Shown: positions 61,301-64,000, counted from the stretch's first letter. The stretch is DNA of 64,000 nt from an uncultured bacterium (GCA_903870275.1 CAIQCK010000061.1:22505-86504); one strand, 5' to 3'. Program-made: numbers and translations. Notes: a model not told the origin generated them from the sequence alone.

Positions 61301-64000
61301 GTCAGCAACGGCACCGTCCGGCTCGGCAGCCCGCTGGGCTTGGGCGGCATCGGCACGTATCCGGCCAACAGCGGCGTGATCTTGCCCGCAATGGTGAACA
61401 TCGCCGGCGGCGCCACGGTGGACCTCAACGGTTACAATGCGATCATCCCGCAACTCGTTGGTGCGGTCGGCAGCGTCATCACGGACAATGCGACGAATCA
61501 GGGCACGTCCACACTGACCGTCTGGCTGCCCAACGTGCTCAGCACCGCGCTCTACACCACCAACACCTTTGCCGGCACAATTATGGACGGCCCCGTCCGT
61601 AAGGTCGCGTTCGCCTTTGGTGATTGGCAGCGCGGCGGCAGCATCCAGTCCATGATCCTCCCCTACGCCAACTATTACAGTGGCGGCACTTGGATCTTCG
61701 GCGGTGACCTGTTCATTGGCTCCACCAACAGTCTCGGCACTGGCTCCATCGCGCTGACCGCCGGCGGCGGCCTCGGACCGGCCTACGCGCCGCTGGACCA
61801 GAGCTTCCTGAACTGGGTCAGCAGCCGCGCGACCAACACGCCGGTCACTGGCGCGCTGATCATGCAGAGCCTTGGTCAGAACATAAACACCAACAACCTG
61901 AACTTCAATCTGCCGGGGTTGAGCAACGCCTTCCTGGGGGTGGCGCAGAACAGCACCATCCTGTATACCGGCACGCTGACGCCGGCGACCGACGCCTGGC
62001 GCCTGGGCGGCGGCGGCGGCACTCTGTTCTTCACACAGGTGTTGTCGGATGTCGGCGGCCCGATGAATCTGGAGCTGGGGCCGATTGGCGGCATTACCGG
62101 GCCGTATGGCGCGGCGGGCACCGTGTATATCACGAACCAGATGACCTACAGCGGCACCACGCTCGTGCGGCAGGGCATCACCCTTTACCTGAGCAACGCC
62201 GTCGGCTTTGCGCTCACCTCCACGAACATTTTGCTCGGCCAGAGTTCGACGGCGATCAATGGCAACTCCGCTTCGGGGACGAGGCAGCCCACGATTATCA
62301 TGGGTATGCCGAACCAGTTCACGAATACGGCGGTGATCACCTTCGACGCCGGTGTGGCCAACAACAGCGTGGCCAATCCCTACCTCATCTTGAACGGCAA
62401 CAACCAGTCCGTCGCCGGTATCTTTGACGGCACGGGCTACGCGGTCATCGGAAACCGCGAGGGCAACGTCATCAACGCCAACGCCATCCTGACCGTCAGC
62501 AACAATGTGGCCAACTGGTTCTATGGTTACTTCCGCGACTACAGCAGCGGCATGGCGCCGATTGGCGAGCCGAACCTCGGCTTGAGCAAATATGGCGTGG
62601 GCACGCTGAAACTGGCCGGCGCCAACATTAACTATAGCGGACCGACGCTGGTGGCCCAGGGCACTCTGATCCTGAGCGACTGGGGATACCAGGAGCAGCT
62701 CGGCATTGTTAACAACAACAGCAGCATCGGCGACCAGCCCGGCGTCGGGATCATCACCAATAACTCCACGCTGATCCTGGACGTGAGCGGCGCGGCGCGC
62801 AACAATCCCTCCGTGCTGGTCTTCCCGGTCACGGGCACCGGCAACCTCATCAAGACCGGCCCGCAAATCCTGAGGCTGGACTTCGCCGGCAACGGCGCGC
62901 CGAACACGGACATCATTGCCGAGACGATGCCGTTCACGTTCCAAGGCGGCATGATCCAGATCAGCGGCCCGGCCATCGGGGCGGCAACGCAGAACTTCAA
63001 CAACATGACGCTGGTGGGCTACGACACCCTCAATACCACCAACGGGCCGTTCGGCGGCTTCGTTTCCTCCACCATTGGGGCGATGACGCGGACCACCGGC
63101 GCGGTGTTCAATGTGGCGCCGACGGGCGGCACTGCCATCTACAACACCGACCCGACGTGGGGTTCGGGCCAGTTCACCGCCGGCTCGTTCATCGCCGGCT
63201 GGATGATCTACAACCAGAATGATTTTGCGGCGTACAACAGCGCGGGCTTCTACACCAACTACAGCGCGTATGCCAACATCATCACCAACTACGTCAATAA
63301 CAACGCGTTCTGGGCGCCGGGCAGCAACGTGACCATCAACGGTTACGCCTATGTTGCGGGCGCCGGCTCGGTCAACAGCGTCAGGTTCACCAACTCCGTC
63401 CCCTACACCGTCACGTTGAACGCGACGAACGTCATCACCAGCGGCGGCATCCTCTTTGGCAATGCGGTTGCGGGGCAGGCCCAGAATGGCACCAATAACA
63501 TTGGCATCTACGGCGGCGCCATCACCTCCGGCACCAACGAACTCTTCTTCATCCTTAACAACCAGACCTACCTCCGTCGGCAGAACCTCACCAACACGAC
63601 GATCAACTCGCCGATTGTGGACAACGGCGCGATGAGCGTCGCCGTGGTGGTGGCCGGCATTGCCAACTGGCCGACGATCAACGTGGCTTACGACCAGGGT
63701 GACATGCTTCGCCTGGCCAGCACGGCCAACACGTTCTCCGGTGGCCTGATACTCGAGGGTGGCGCTGTGTCGTTTGACAGCGACCTGTCGTTGGGCGCGG
63801 TGCCGGTGTCGCCGGTCACCAACATCTTCGCTCTGTCTGGCTATAGCTGGCTGCGGAACAACTGGGGACCGATAACGCTCAACGCCAACCGCGGCATCTA
63901 CATCGGCACCGGTGCCGTCCTCAATGTGGCCGCCGACGCCGACCGCGTGCTGGCCACGCTGACGATACCCGGCTCGATCAGCGGTTCCGGCCGCCTCATC
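31208..64000 (+). CDS. Giant autotransporter-associated beta-strand repeat protein (C-terminus beyond the window)
   Basis: One reading frame stays open from the ATG at 31208 to the last base, 10,931 codons with no stop seen and the same phase at every point I translated. After a Sec signal the mature chain begins FFWTNISSDVWSNPGNWTN, the usual opening of exported proteins with autotransporter-associated beta-strand repeats. I counted about 48 copies of the core NTYTGGTxIxxGTLxxG by hand. The chain is very rich in Asn, Gly, Thr, Ser and Ala, with few charged residues, and I saw no cysteine after the signal in the parts read. Nested modules occur: 3.6-3.7 kb macro-repeats, a GYIGAP module in five copies, an FLGAA...LGGGxGTLxYTN module in about eight, and two PA14-like domains near 52.5 and 55.7 kb. 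The fold is probably a beta-solenoid at the cell surface. No beta-barrel or PEP-CTERM end is visible because the gene runs off the edge. Confidence 0.93.
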   Translation, partial: MKTNEPVMLNGASHAPKPKTFARQSKNGFRFAGARCALMAALLLLVPAVARAQLTATNFFWTNISSDVWSNPGNWTNNQADLTGPVTGGSNNYIITFAPAGTFNSVNDLAGSFLLNQLIFGGSTVTLSGNQLEFTANSAGGLPQVFQNSSVSVVINNNLQLDNNTLFGGSGSGQVTLGGSVGGAGGLILNGGYTLAMTNVNTYAGQTIVTKGSLDLQNSGALGSSSSLVISNNSPAMVLLDGGITVSGVTLTNFMNQSIVGGLIATNGLNTWTGPIVLGADNARFAAANSSTLALSGVISAVNPNYGLTIRSDNGGTGVVLINGTANTYSNTTVLVGTLQIGANNALPTGGIVTLGNGSSQGFALFDLAGYNQQIAGLQDPGVNIPRTVTNTSGTLATLTISNLNNYTYAGAINGNLAVVKAGGGTEALTGSNNYTGGTIVNGGILQIGTSNSLGSGLNGILVNVTPGGALDLNGVNLNYAANSLTVTISGMGIGPTTGAVLNSGAGLANQGVKNLVLAGNAAIGQNGGGRFDIYGTFNGSNYTLTKVGNNEVAIQTAAANLPVLNIMGGDIALQNASGLAGATVTIYTNAFMRTYSVNTTLTNAFVMAGGYFQAGTVGDATTLLNLSGPITLAGALSNTFYLATNLIVSGTMSGPGSLEVLGLPSNSNVNSSVLFLQASNNYSGGTILLSNAVVQVQNAFALGSGSIVVSNVAQLQIAATNAVFNNALQLAGDGLPYNAGWNGALVNKASTGTNTWAGAITIGVNSSSDARIQGYGASNSVLIISGGVTSSNNYGLTVQFAVLFTNNAIRIGNGSLNINSGLPVFSTLGASNNQFGSITLGYSGMMIIGSANTWTNTPNLLIGSGGGGDIGELDLNGFSENFGQLYSQGTSYKQDILTNSSSTLVTVSFNQAASTAFSGQIGGAITLVKAGGGILSLNGTNTYSGGTILNGGELSVLSPTNLGFGFGKWTNLTFNGGILGVQAAATITNLNAFNVNWTNFNGGIDPINAATVFTITNAITGGTGAFMVGSVGSQGKVVLTASNAFTSGIVINGATLYVTNDYNMGAPGGLITLGAGALEITNSFTMARPLMITNAGVIVIDGAGSTDVISGVVSSGGYQNGGLTKSGAGTLVLNGGSSNILVVLTNGVNVSGGLLAISNVNINVGNSPATINGANGSNAMLLLGGSASIISVTQTALNIGTTGRGVLVIQNNALLTNKLLVGTSAGSVGAVYQQGGVVANMGASGINSYLGQSAGAYGYYEMDGGALTNAGYTRIGYSGYGILQQYGGRIYQVANNLDFGNIGTGVYYAAGGTLVSAVPLSIGGVASPGNAGRAEFTVAGNAYVTVSNVTYLGTQGTNLPTAAVATNILNLDGGVFETAQITPTNQWAAGILNFNGGTLRAGAGALNSVFLASNAVYVYAGGATIDAGTNNNVVISTILQAPVGNGVSNIVLSSSGSGYIGAPYVQITGGGGSNATAIAQIDSNIFSPTYGQVTNIVVTNPGQGYTGAPTVQLVGGGGSGASVGTVNTMALVSGGLTKTGFGGLSLLATNTYGGRTIVNAGSLIMGGTTFGIGTNTLTMNGPSTSIGTNGGIDQSLLAWLFTNRQAGGRLTAGSTFGAVVLSGVGTVSSNLNFVMNGLNNVFLGGVNAANASNIYNGFATWGDTSLRFGGGSGYLIYTNQIGGATNVIIGPVGGDPLSVVQLGILNVTNNFTGGITINSGTLKLATNSALGSPGGTSPLVVINPGGALDLAGWNLSGISQTVMISGMGIGPNMGAIYNSGASLVNAGVANVQLFGNAAIGYNNGGSGNRMDISGVLNGGGNTLIKVGTNVTWMASGGTITNLPLLVISNGSFGIQSFNTIAGGGSTVIQVWTGGTFAVYTTITLTNALQLWGGALQNNGPSPSGVTIWNGPIALDGAVNYFDLSGGNMFIGGNISGTGSIANINGSQTRSVWLQGTNTYSGNTYITNAIFQFIGLPSLPTNGGAINLASSGIVQFNFTNVQTGLNELNGTNSFGVVALAATNVNDNINLNLVPGGAASNVSLGALSQVAYNGVITPVNGLYKLGGGGGELVLTGTNNLSSAGILTTIGNVILNGYNSFGGGGTNATVVVQSNSTVSIANEAAVGGYGANLVFSGGVLQVRGIALTNFSKLAVNWTNTVAGNGAVTNLGFNGGLDINNNGNTFLITNNIIGVGITNKLGNGVLALSGSNNPTGGLVVNAGIVRELSSNALGVAGSPMVTVRSGAELQIAGGIVTAPVAVTINGGGMFSPFNAGNVTGGDGAFRNVSGVNTNNGAIILGSAARINADAGTLLVQAGNVTNGANLLTIGGYGNTLVSGTISGSAGLTKDGFGTLTLINTNTLTGGVILNNGLFVLDYTQSALSLGNMITNGNSLTLDGGEFLVLGQNAAGVTTQTFAGLIEGVPVGGFGNPQLVVSNGTSGRILVNVGAVTRAVGGDVVDLTLPANGFIVTTNLNSYAGILTNNGAVLTINGTDFVAVTNVLGNLVMTNFTGYSNVVAGDVINNNSGAVVRITSGSGNAITLNSLTTMIYSMSAINADASATIDFNGQRMLMVGTNGVILLAPGSMGLTLGTNSNDGFLSAGQTNSVGGELIFINNSANALTDNAPLTSNGTGTLSVTVNGSGVVNLYGSTNAFNALYVNSGTVNLQNVTFISGATNGGIGNSYNQRGGTVTLAAGSTNTFLGGNTIVDGGTLYVNGLLASSIIGTNAAFNTIVGNAAGSRATLVVGGNLTSSNLLVGNSAGAAGAVIQTGGVVRLTSRTSQVVLGLGQAAGSYGYYRMTAGTLYPAEALFPDNAGGANAVFDMYGGLVDGISYGGVGTYLGFTTGNSALNVYGGTYLGSMQFGYTPNSAALGTLNLFGSGVVSAPGNFTLMVSGTNGNASIVNLNGGTLVISKVIIGVPLTTNTAVINFNGGTLQANPGGIAANGPTFLQGLTAVVVYENGGTIDTYTNNITIAQSLIAPVGYGLTNILLANGGSGYIGAPNVQITGGSGTGATAVAVVDLTPGDAQYGQVTNITITSHGYGYLSNDTLNVLLVGGGALQAAQLGAYGFGSNVGGALTKAGFGTMALIGTNNYSGGTIVNAGALLVSSNLFTGAVTLATPAASIGSATMAVDQVFVNWAANLVGTGAIPVVVTAFSTTNNLSFTAPNLANTFLGAAGGGAVYSGVATWGDNNMRLGGGSSMLTYTNVIGGNTNLLIGPIGGDAVGGVFLGTVTNTYSGSTIIGGGVLKMGSLSNINGNTITLYTNGSIGFALTYGSVVFNNAITMNGGTLATIPGGAAPYVNGPITMNGDFQDFDASGGQMVVNGSITGPGALNKVGLGTVLLTAANSYTGGTILSNGVLSIGNEQNIGGIGAILSFSGGVLQVRDVAMQNLDNLTVNWTNFAGGFDIANNGNAFLLTNNITGTGITAKLGSGILVLAGSNSFNNAGLLIPATGMIINAGIVRLANSNALGVGGVSPNVIVNNGGELQLSNSLTYAPIAITINGGGALSPLVGSNVVGGDGALRNVSGSNTYTGSITLGSMARINADTGTILVLSGNISNVVTVAFGGTTGFSNMVSGLTIGGFGNTFISGIIGNGSGGLVKDGFGALTLINTNSFTGGVTLNSGLLTLDYTQLPNSVGNIITNGNTLTLNGGEFLILGQNTAGVTTQTFNGLVVGSPFGGSGVDSPKLVVSNGTGGGIVVNVGAITRSVGGGVVDFTLPQYGAIITTTTNTNAGILGAGNVLATITNTDFAMVTNNNGFLMVTNFNGYVPVAGGGVIANGTNNIYGIWQGGAITLDSQTTSIYAIAATNTDQMATIGVGGGINTLRIGSTNGAILLAPVSQGLTIGASVNDGFVTVGSTNNVGGELALLNYSANNLVINSAIISNGMGAVTVTVGGSGVVNINGTNAFNALYVNSGAVTLASNTFLSGANPLTVRGGTLTVAGGSNYVVGGSMVVNAGQLNIAGATYTPNSLLVGNASGDRGVVVVTTNLSGGVGSLFDFGNVLGSAGALYQSGGVFSNSANSDLSITFGVAGYGYDRMMGGLQLAYKFEVGENAGGNGVVDQYGGAIVTTVYTINGLSAGGNDRVINVQGGVFANYNPGASFAFNWNGGNGLTVLDVGGSGVVSTLGAIDMNKGGTMTNYSVINLMPGGVLSVGGITAGNGQGATNAILNFNGGVLQANAASANFITNIASPFVYAGGAILDSSNYNMGISLPLIAASGYGVTNIAIANGGIGYIGAPIVQITGGSGTGVTAFAVVDLTVGDSLYGQVTNIVITSYGSGYLSNDSLNIQLIGGGALQPAQLGTYTFGSNNTSGGLVKYGYGTVSLLATNNTYSGPTIVNAGSLLIGYTNQPGLASVTLANPTAAIGPTYAMDSNFLNWFFAKFGANYSNAVVLGLGTTNTLAMNYAFLGAAGAGATMSGQVSWLDGIVRLGGGSATLTYTNAIGSTTNVVIGPTNGNPLSVVMLTAPNTFTNTIAVNSGLLYVTNDFNLGASGNGLVFTNGSGLEVGKAMSVWNSARSLTLNAGGGTFSVDANGALSITNVIVGTAPNAVLEKTGPGLLALFAANTFSGAILSNGTLSIGSEANVGGIGQSLTFSGGVLQVHGLSMSNLNNLVVNWTNSATGFGFNGGLDVNNNGMVFTVSSNIVSGGTLTKLGMGTLLLAGSNQLQNLTIAGGVLQISSGNALAPGGYMVMPNGTIVGSVNTVLAGGELQLTGGIVALSQPLVLNGGGAFAPLGANVAGGDGALRNTAGSNVVGGQITIASAARINADTNSGLYITGSIYSNSTAYMLTFGGFGTTVVSGLVGNSGGVTKDGYGSLTFINTNTLTGGVILNNGLFVLDYTQPALSLGNIISNVNSLTLNGGEFLVMGQNNAGVTTQTFNGLIEGVATGAAGGVPNLVVSNGTSGSVVVNVGAISRAPGAEVVNVILPVNGAIVTSSTNNGAGVMGLNSALLTINGADLAAETNINGNFQLVAFTGYSNITGGLVIQNNSSQVVRITAGTGGSITLNSQTTMIYGMVANNTDAGATVGFNGNRLLMVATNGPILLAPGSLGLTLGANNNDGFLSAGASNFVGGELVFINNSANPLTDLTPLASNGVGTLTVTVDSAGSGAVVFGASTNNINSFYANSGTVIFTNNMNNFASATPFTVRGGTVTMASTSTNSIAGATLIVDNYGVLNVNGILTSTTNIQVGATAGSRAVMNIASNVTVATGGGQAGFYIGNGAGVAGAIYQTGGIINESALGSDGDGAFNVGLNGGYGYYRITGGMLIDRQRMDYGQGAGVGVVDVLGGVVSNGTYTLMGYAAGGRGELNLFGGQYLQAGTAFGLSYNVVGYGQVNIGGGTNGALGVLNVAMSTGVPIDMSGSGSTGTGIINILSGGLVIANQIKANPGGLNLLNFNGGMLQASNGTTLGPLFINSNFMTAVTIYQGGAFIDSGTNIINIYPALTAPVGNGLTNIAIANGGLGYIGTPLVYITGGSGTGATAMAVVDLTPGDAKYGQITNIVITSAGYGYQSNDVLNITLAGGGALQPAQLGSFSFGTNSQSGDLVKMGAGLLALGGNNTYQGPTIISNGTLQIGIGAGMGSVAGIITNLGTLVFDRNDYFSFTNAIFGNGTVVQGGLTGVSVMVITSTNLQYTGNTYINSGDALFMNTPSSGSIGITTNGALLAGGAFNTVMGWLGSGKIAAASTGAIALTNNSSEAISMAGFSTLSLGAAPNTFATYIGALTPVGANIYLGGGGGTIYLPYFALPGGATNLFIGYGGGGTVILDGDLTAAASITITNGTLQIGTNSAVGAVKNAYNYVINNNGGLTFDRSDALVYGSVLVGTGALNQIGSGMLTMTNLGTNALGVLTIGGMTIANGTFVSAWTTTNIPSGGTITDTSVLIFSNGTLVVTGGLMNVQGNIGGGNGTLIIGNAPGTNYGTNNLVTGMTGVFTATGYTMSGVTNLIASNGIANITGGDIRMASYNTNAVWTILNNAVVNAGNVVMNSGNVASTGIINLNGGRLSVTGLTNANPWGQAIVNFNGGILGFSNMGYYLPTTNFPISVNTNIVFNDIGGAQMFLDASNNTVVTLLNSFGGTGPLGKLGFGTVILSGSNTFTNTILYAGSLGVTNDWNIGGPGSTLNFSGGMLQVTGAFLTAYGPNGAGFFSNHVINWSTFNGGFDVTAGNTLFFTNTLVTPGGFYKGGGGVVALAGSNNYTGGTYIYGGNLLVTNDYNLSAPGVFVNIGQGTLEVSNSIPAPSGALVATTTMTTLRPFLLTNAGSAIQVDGTNFTYIVGGYVTGSNIAGSLVKDGAGTLILNNASVANSNPSIITNLGGSITNSGYSVGWLTNGITVNAGTLILSNTIIQMGTNSTSVINGALAAVSATGTPTSVLKLMGNAGLSSSNFAGYVYVGTSARGVMQVQDNAMFQGTLRVGQAAGGVGAVYLRGGTIYNMGGSGADSEFGGPSANGYGYLEVTGGTMTNAGYTHIGTAGWGMMQQYGGRVYQVNNGNFDISRTGTGVVYLAGGQFVSAAQVSVGGSSGAAGGRGELTVTTGGSMVISNNLAFAVTGGQTGIVNLIGGTLQANTVLKSQTNGGAFLNFNGGTLVAGASTTQFMQGLDTAFIYNNGAFIDSGTNTITIVQNLRGAGGNGNGIANIPIIFGGTNYIGAPLVMITGGGGSNATAVAQIDSNINSPTYGMITNIVITNPGMGYTTPSTIAVTLLGGGGAGAVLGTGIVGAPLLVADVSGALTKLGSGTLTLTGTNTFAGVVLGGGELIATNDFNIGGAASFMTFSGGLFQLSTNSVISLGTHTINWSGFNGGFDVETNMTFTNTVAITGSGSFIKIGQGNLIMLASNSYTGNTLIGGGGNFIFTNLDALGGINRSVMLSNVVVMVTNTVDPNALLSRVTTSTNTFVIALTANGATVDLSQTPGAFLGAWTNSIVTNSVIPLANNVQLGGGGGTLYFTQFIGGRPNVVGSYTNLTIGPFAGNSYTNTQFIAPPPSYSSGTVIMTNNNSYNGITAIAAGNTLQIGTNTAMGGTVGLGPVLVNGTLAFNQPGTVYYTNFTTGLGTIQNSGSGTLVLDRNYYNSNGVYVSAGGSVILSNAVLNGALALTNGSTAIAVGGAGGLVGEFYLVGQNVTNLNNIVGEQSHFAAYNPAAIGNINLAGQGSQPYYGSTTNFDFSSSSGPPNQYFPGTFGLAPPSGTPYNFESRWVGAFNAPTSGTYNFQMIGDDPETLIIDGTNVVSNTGGAWQGGSITLGAGKHTIVITFGQGAGGYGVEINVQTPGANGYVRMPNAMLSSGPAVYSLSGDANSMLILSNTTLMVVQTNDAAFNGFITDNGSVGGLYKIGTNALILGGMSNSFSGGLILGGGRVGINSLSNIGGAGSSLTFWGGLLQILGTTITNLNSNVVNWSTFNGGFDINNPANVFTISNSISGVGNLSVYGSGTVSLTGSNSYYGSTIIAGGTLQIANPNALNIGLNPTQWLEIVGGTLDLNGYSLILNTNFYFTSGAITDNRVGGNNTIIFSNLYTSSFGGVISNGVNGGVMSLTTYGSDTLTLTNNNTYTGNTLFNTGTVVTLGGPLGALYGTTNVTLNGASLILNNTATTTNAYRLTANAPIWLTSAMYSFTNDGGSAYYVQSNGALNVLAGMNTLASMQSATNGTNLLVFNALNRTAGATLNIVANTLSNYQNIVRFTAAPALVNGILPYATVGTNWATYNANINGLSNWAVYVTAVGATGNATTNVQVNTATTASSASGTTAQNNSLNIQAGGTVNLNNSTLALLSGGLLVNSGGFITNGSLTAGATNVASELIVIVSTANTTMTNSAAIINNGAAVSLTKSGSGTFTMVNTNSTYSGGTFLDAGALYIFGDSPVGGSNTSLGVTNSILTFNGGTLEASNNFTINNHPSVLGLAGGTFSIDANSTVIYTNAISGAGTLFKAGLGTLQLSADNIANTNTYTGGTLISGGTLYISGDALGAAGSVLELAGGGALRVSSSLTFTNRPFFLGIGGGYMNLDAGRTVTLTNTISGPGALSLAGAGTGTTVILSGNNTYTGGTTNYAGTLEVGGSGALGINSGAGTNWLTMSGGTLRETLGTSPVLPVGLTVTSNSIVNVQGAGDTLTITGFAGEQTLQTMNSIAPAGALTVTGPGTFVIANDTRWNGGTLVSPGSRLVLSNNAVLNSTLTLNSATVTVYGAQGLIGRSFVAGGYVPWTTNSLPSFMGLQNFMATNNASQLYFGGFTNVFDYRNTAPLPYQSTNYAVAYWSGTVNIPTNGYYTFYTANIDDSANLWIDGTSTNNITSYLTVGPHSIVVYDANNTAPYGVTLTVTMANGGINQIYQQVVPNAWLSGNGSAIGPLVGDVNSEVILTNSAMLMISETNNSTYAGYITGNGGIYIVGTNVLTLSGTTNDFLGGIMFGGGEISITNLNSLGNGTNMLTFMGGILQIADARVTGLGSHPINTNAGLTFNGGFDTITSVVLTVNDLLTGPGTLSKYGLGTLVLGNTNLLTGGVVINAGTVRVSKLTSLGMTNTLTLNNGGSLDLFGTNAVIGGIFGANGTITDRSLNGANNGQSTLFLSNVAGNVSLSGTLYITDGPNVKMGLTYGNPAGVAAGTLTIMNAQPFTGPVVLNAGANVMLSNTLGALTGSTSITVNAGATLSVFNYAGANNTNRINDNATLRMAGGVFLFTNDVGTSYYYEGISNLFVAAGGSIIGLGQSIGGVPGTSTNILAFTNFSRAVGATLGFTGRGIGGVSNIVRFVNPALTNPTYGIIAPWMYVNSTGQWDFATYNGTLGSISNYNPTSGTSNYFVANNQNSSDLNAAGLGAAAWTSTNNIKIIGNNNTIWLTGNRTNYTLAVQAYVNATGYLNLSGYGLNIAGGGLLDDTVTGNNFIMYGGWMTTGSNVGVNELVVSRMTTAGANLYLRNGISDNMINGTLAPVLLTKNGPGNVIMEFMSNNFSGGTIIANGILYLGADNAYTESPNSLGSGTVTIQPGATLRFGGSGAAVITGMTYNITNAINLNGGYVYAQGGNQHLTGPINVTGATNTTLGAGYAFNDLYLDGAVTGTGGVRVTTAGSGGAVFLTASNNYSGGTILDGGYLFLGTTNSLGTGPLAYNSGLIGPTNAVDQNFANYLNQQLVATGASVNLAMLVNSTNNMDWSSLLSLTNTYLAPAPGRSVTYNGNLTPANANYRFNGGGFYGSALIVGSYLTGTNSLTIGPTGVVVLTNNNDYTGFTYIYSGGTLQLGTNTASGTLGNNGATAAFANNGMNAVTNNGTIVIDRIDTFTLINYINGGGNLVKNGTNLVIVTANNMYANGTTINGGTLQAGTTNAFGTGGMTVNNGAVANFAGNFYNFPGVLDVNGQNGLQIGALNGQLGTRITDNSTNGGYTMLLISQGANGTYSGIISDGAQTGLTLTKYGASALTLAGNNAYSGGTLVTNGILRATYGVGLPTNGNLTLSYNGVFETGANFTNALGNGSGQVEILAGGTNGFSPNGQYGFEVFSGAYTTTGVIINLGGASAPVVWGTPFFNPTVLELNQGTTNNVLTFLNPIDLNNAVRSIYVGGSTSIITGGIYSSSGAAALTKEGNGALYVTSSMNFTGTVTVNAGLLAPWATNFVTGGFTIAGGPVAMGTATNPTTLYINSDANLGLPGATLTFTNTAVNSVPMLRVTNSFTLNRAVVDGASNAVIMVDPYSTLTITGVVSGGGMLTKAGIGTLILDPANGSGGNTYTGPTILSAGTLLVDPTMFPIGNGGINGATGQSASIGTINTLDESFVNWVSMKAQQADTNFNGGIVLTSFSDSNLNFNLAMTTNAFLGAANGTWTYMGALSAWTNSTVANGIFGTGTAAADNVLQLGGGNGTLIYGLAIAGATNVIIGPAGANGTVWFTNYNTFVGTAAVVGGTFRASDGIGLPVTANLMLSGGVFEVYSQPGGTSFTRALGTGAGQVWLASNAPSGFSATNGPVTINLGAPTNANFLVWGSTYFSQSALVLNTNTSDSLLTFANDINLGGSNRTIIVGGSATSMVTGAIFDNDQLNDPLVKAGTGTLILSGNNTFFGMVVSNGTVRLGSPLGLGGIGTYPANSGVILPAMVNIAGGATVDLNGYNAIIPQLVGAVGSVITDNATNQGTSTLTVWLPNVLSTALYTTNTFAGTIMDGPVRKVAFAFGDWQRGGSIQSMILPYANYYSGGTWIFGGDLFIGSTNSLGTGSIALTAGGGLGPAYAPLDQSFLNWVSSRATNTPVTGALIMQSLGQNINTNNLNFNLPGLSNAFLGVAQNSTILYTGTLTPATDAWRLGGGGGTLFFTQVLSDVGGPMNLELGPIGGITGPYGAAGTVYITNQMTYSGTTLVRQGITLYLSNAVGFALTSTNILLGQSSTAINGNSASGTRQPTIIMGMPNQFTNTAVITFDAGVANNSVANPYLILNGNNQSVAGIFDGTGYAVIGNREGNVINANAILTVSNNVANWFYGYFRDYSSGMAPIGEPNLGLSKYGVGTLKLAGANINYSGPTLVAQGTLILSDWGYQEQLGIVNNNSSIGDQPGVGIITNNSTLILDVSGAARNNPSVLVFPVTGTGNLIKTGPQILRLDFAGNGAPNTDIIAETMPFTFQGGMIQISGPAIGAATQNFNNMTLVGYDTLNTTNGPFGGFVSSTIGAMTRTTGAVFNVAPTGGTAIYNTDPTWGSGQFTAGSFIAGWMIYNQNDFAAYNSAGFYTNYSAYANIITNYVNNNAFWAPGSNVTINGYAYVAGAGSVNSVRFTNSVPYTVTLNATNVITSGGILFGNAVAGQAQNGTNNIGIYGGAITSGTNELFFILNNQTYLRRQNLTNTTINSPIVDNGAMSVAVVVAGIANWPTINVAYDQGDMLRLASTANTFSGGLILEGGAVSFDSDLSLGAVPVSPVTNIFALSGYSWLRNNWGPITLNANRGIYIGTGAVLNVAADADRVLATLTIPGSISGSGRLI
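35546..35763 (+). repeat. GYIGAP module, copy 1
   Basis: Reads GSGYIGAPYVQITGGGGSNA, then GQVTNIVVTNPGQGYTGAP and a VQLVGGGG end. It is about 72 codons, made of two halves of the GxGYxxAPxVxxxGGGG kind. Confidence 0.85.
37604..41332 (+). repeat. Macro-repeat unit 1 (1,243 codons)
   Basis: Starts FSGGVLQVRG. Order inside: VNWTN and FNGGLDINNNGN segment, GGDGAFRNVSG, ARINADAGTLL, LTLINTNTLTGGVILNNG, LDYTQ (38324) with GGEFLVLGQN and GVTTQTFAGL, a VGGELIFINNSAN segment, a GSYGYYRMTAGTL segment, GYIGAP copy 2, and the FLGAA module. The same order recurs in units 2 and 3. Confidence 0.8.
40154..40379 (+). repeat. GYIGAP module, copy 2
   Basis: GLTNILLANGGSGYIGAP, then GQVTNITITSHGYGYLSND, ending VLLVGGGAL. 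The second half has lost the APxV motif and has YLSND instead, as in copies 3 and 4. Confidence 0.85.
41333..44989 (+). repeat. Macro-repeat unit 2 (1,219 codons)
   Basis: Starts FSGGVLQVRD. It has the same module order as unit 1, with LDYTQ at 42089, GYIGAP copy 3 and an FLGAA module. It begins 3,729 bp after unit 1, a multiple of three, so the frame is kept. Confidence 0.8.
43871..44096 (+). repeat. GYIGAP module, copy 3
   Basis: GVTNIAIANGGIGYIGAP, then GQVTNIVITSYGSGYLSND, ending IQLIGGGAL. Confidence 0.85.
44990..48400 (+). repeat. Macro-repeat unit 3 (end approximate)
   Basis: Starts FSGGVLQVHG, 3,657 bp after unit 2. It contains LDYTQ at 45722, GGEFLVMGQN, GVTTQTFNGLIEG, VGGELVFINNSAN, GYYRITGGML, GYIGTP copy 4 and then a diverged FLGAA-like segment. 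The right end is set by loss of similarity and is uncertain. Confidence 0.7.
47558..47783 (+). repeat. GYIGAP module, copy 4
   Basis: GLTNIAIANGGLGYIGTP, then GQITNIVITSAGYGYQSND, ending ITLAGGGAL. Confidence 0.85.
51098..51325 (+). repeat. GYIGAP module, copy 5
   Basis: GIANIPIIFGGTNYIGAP, then GMITNIVITNPGMGYTTPS, ending VTLLGGGG. It resembles copy 1 more than the middle copies in its second half. Confidence 0.8.
52520..53041 (+). other. PA14-like domain 1 within the giant protein
   Basis: About 170 residues beginning GLVGEFYLVGQ. They include FESRWVGAFNAPTSGTYNFQ, then GDDPETLIIDGTNVV, GSITLGAGKHTIVITFGQG and a final GVEINVQTPG. This is the PA14 pattern: a sandwich strand, the acidic loop with IDG, then the GxHxI strand. 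PA14 domains bind carbohydrate or mediate surface interactions. It interrupts the beta-strand repeats. Confidence 0.7.
55730..56179 (+). other. PA14-like domain 2 within the giant protein
   Basis: About 150 residues beginning GLIGRSFVAGGYV. They continue with YWSGTVNIPTNGYYTFYTA, then NIDDSANLWIDGTSTNN, LTVGPHSIVVYDANN and GVTLTVTMANGG. The DDSANLWIDG loop and the GPHSIVVY strand match PA14. It is clearly different in sequence from domain 1. Confidence 0.7.

Noticed and set aside
57107..62944. Minus-strand open frame of 1,945 codons
   Set aside because: It lies wholly antisense to the giant gene. Its product is an unstructured-looking mix of A, R, V, D, G and H. The GGC, AAC, ACC, GCC and ATC codons of the sense strand leave almost no stops in this register.
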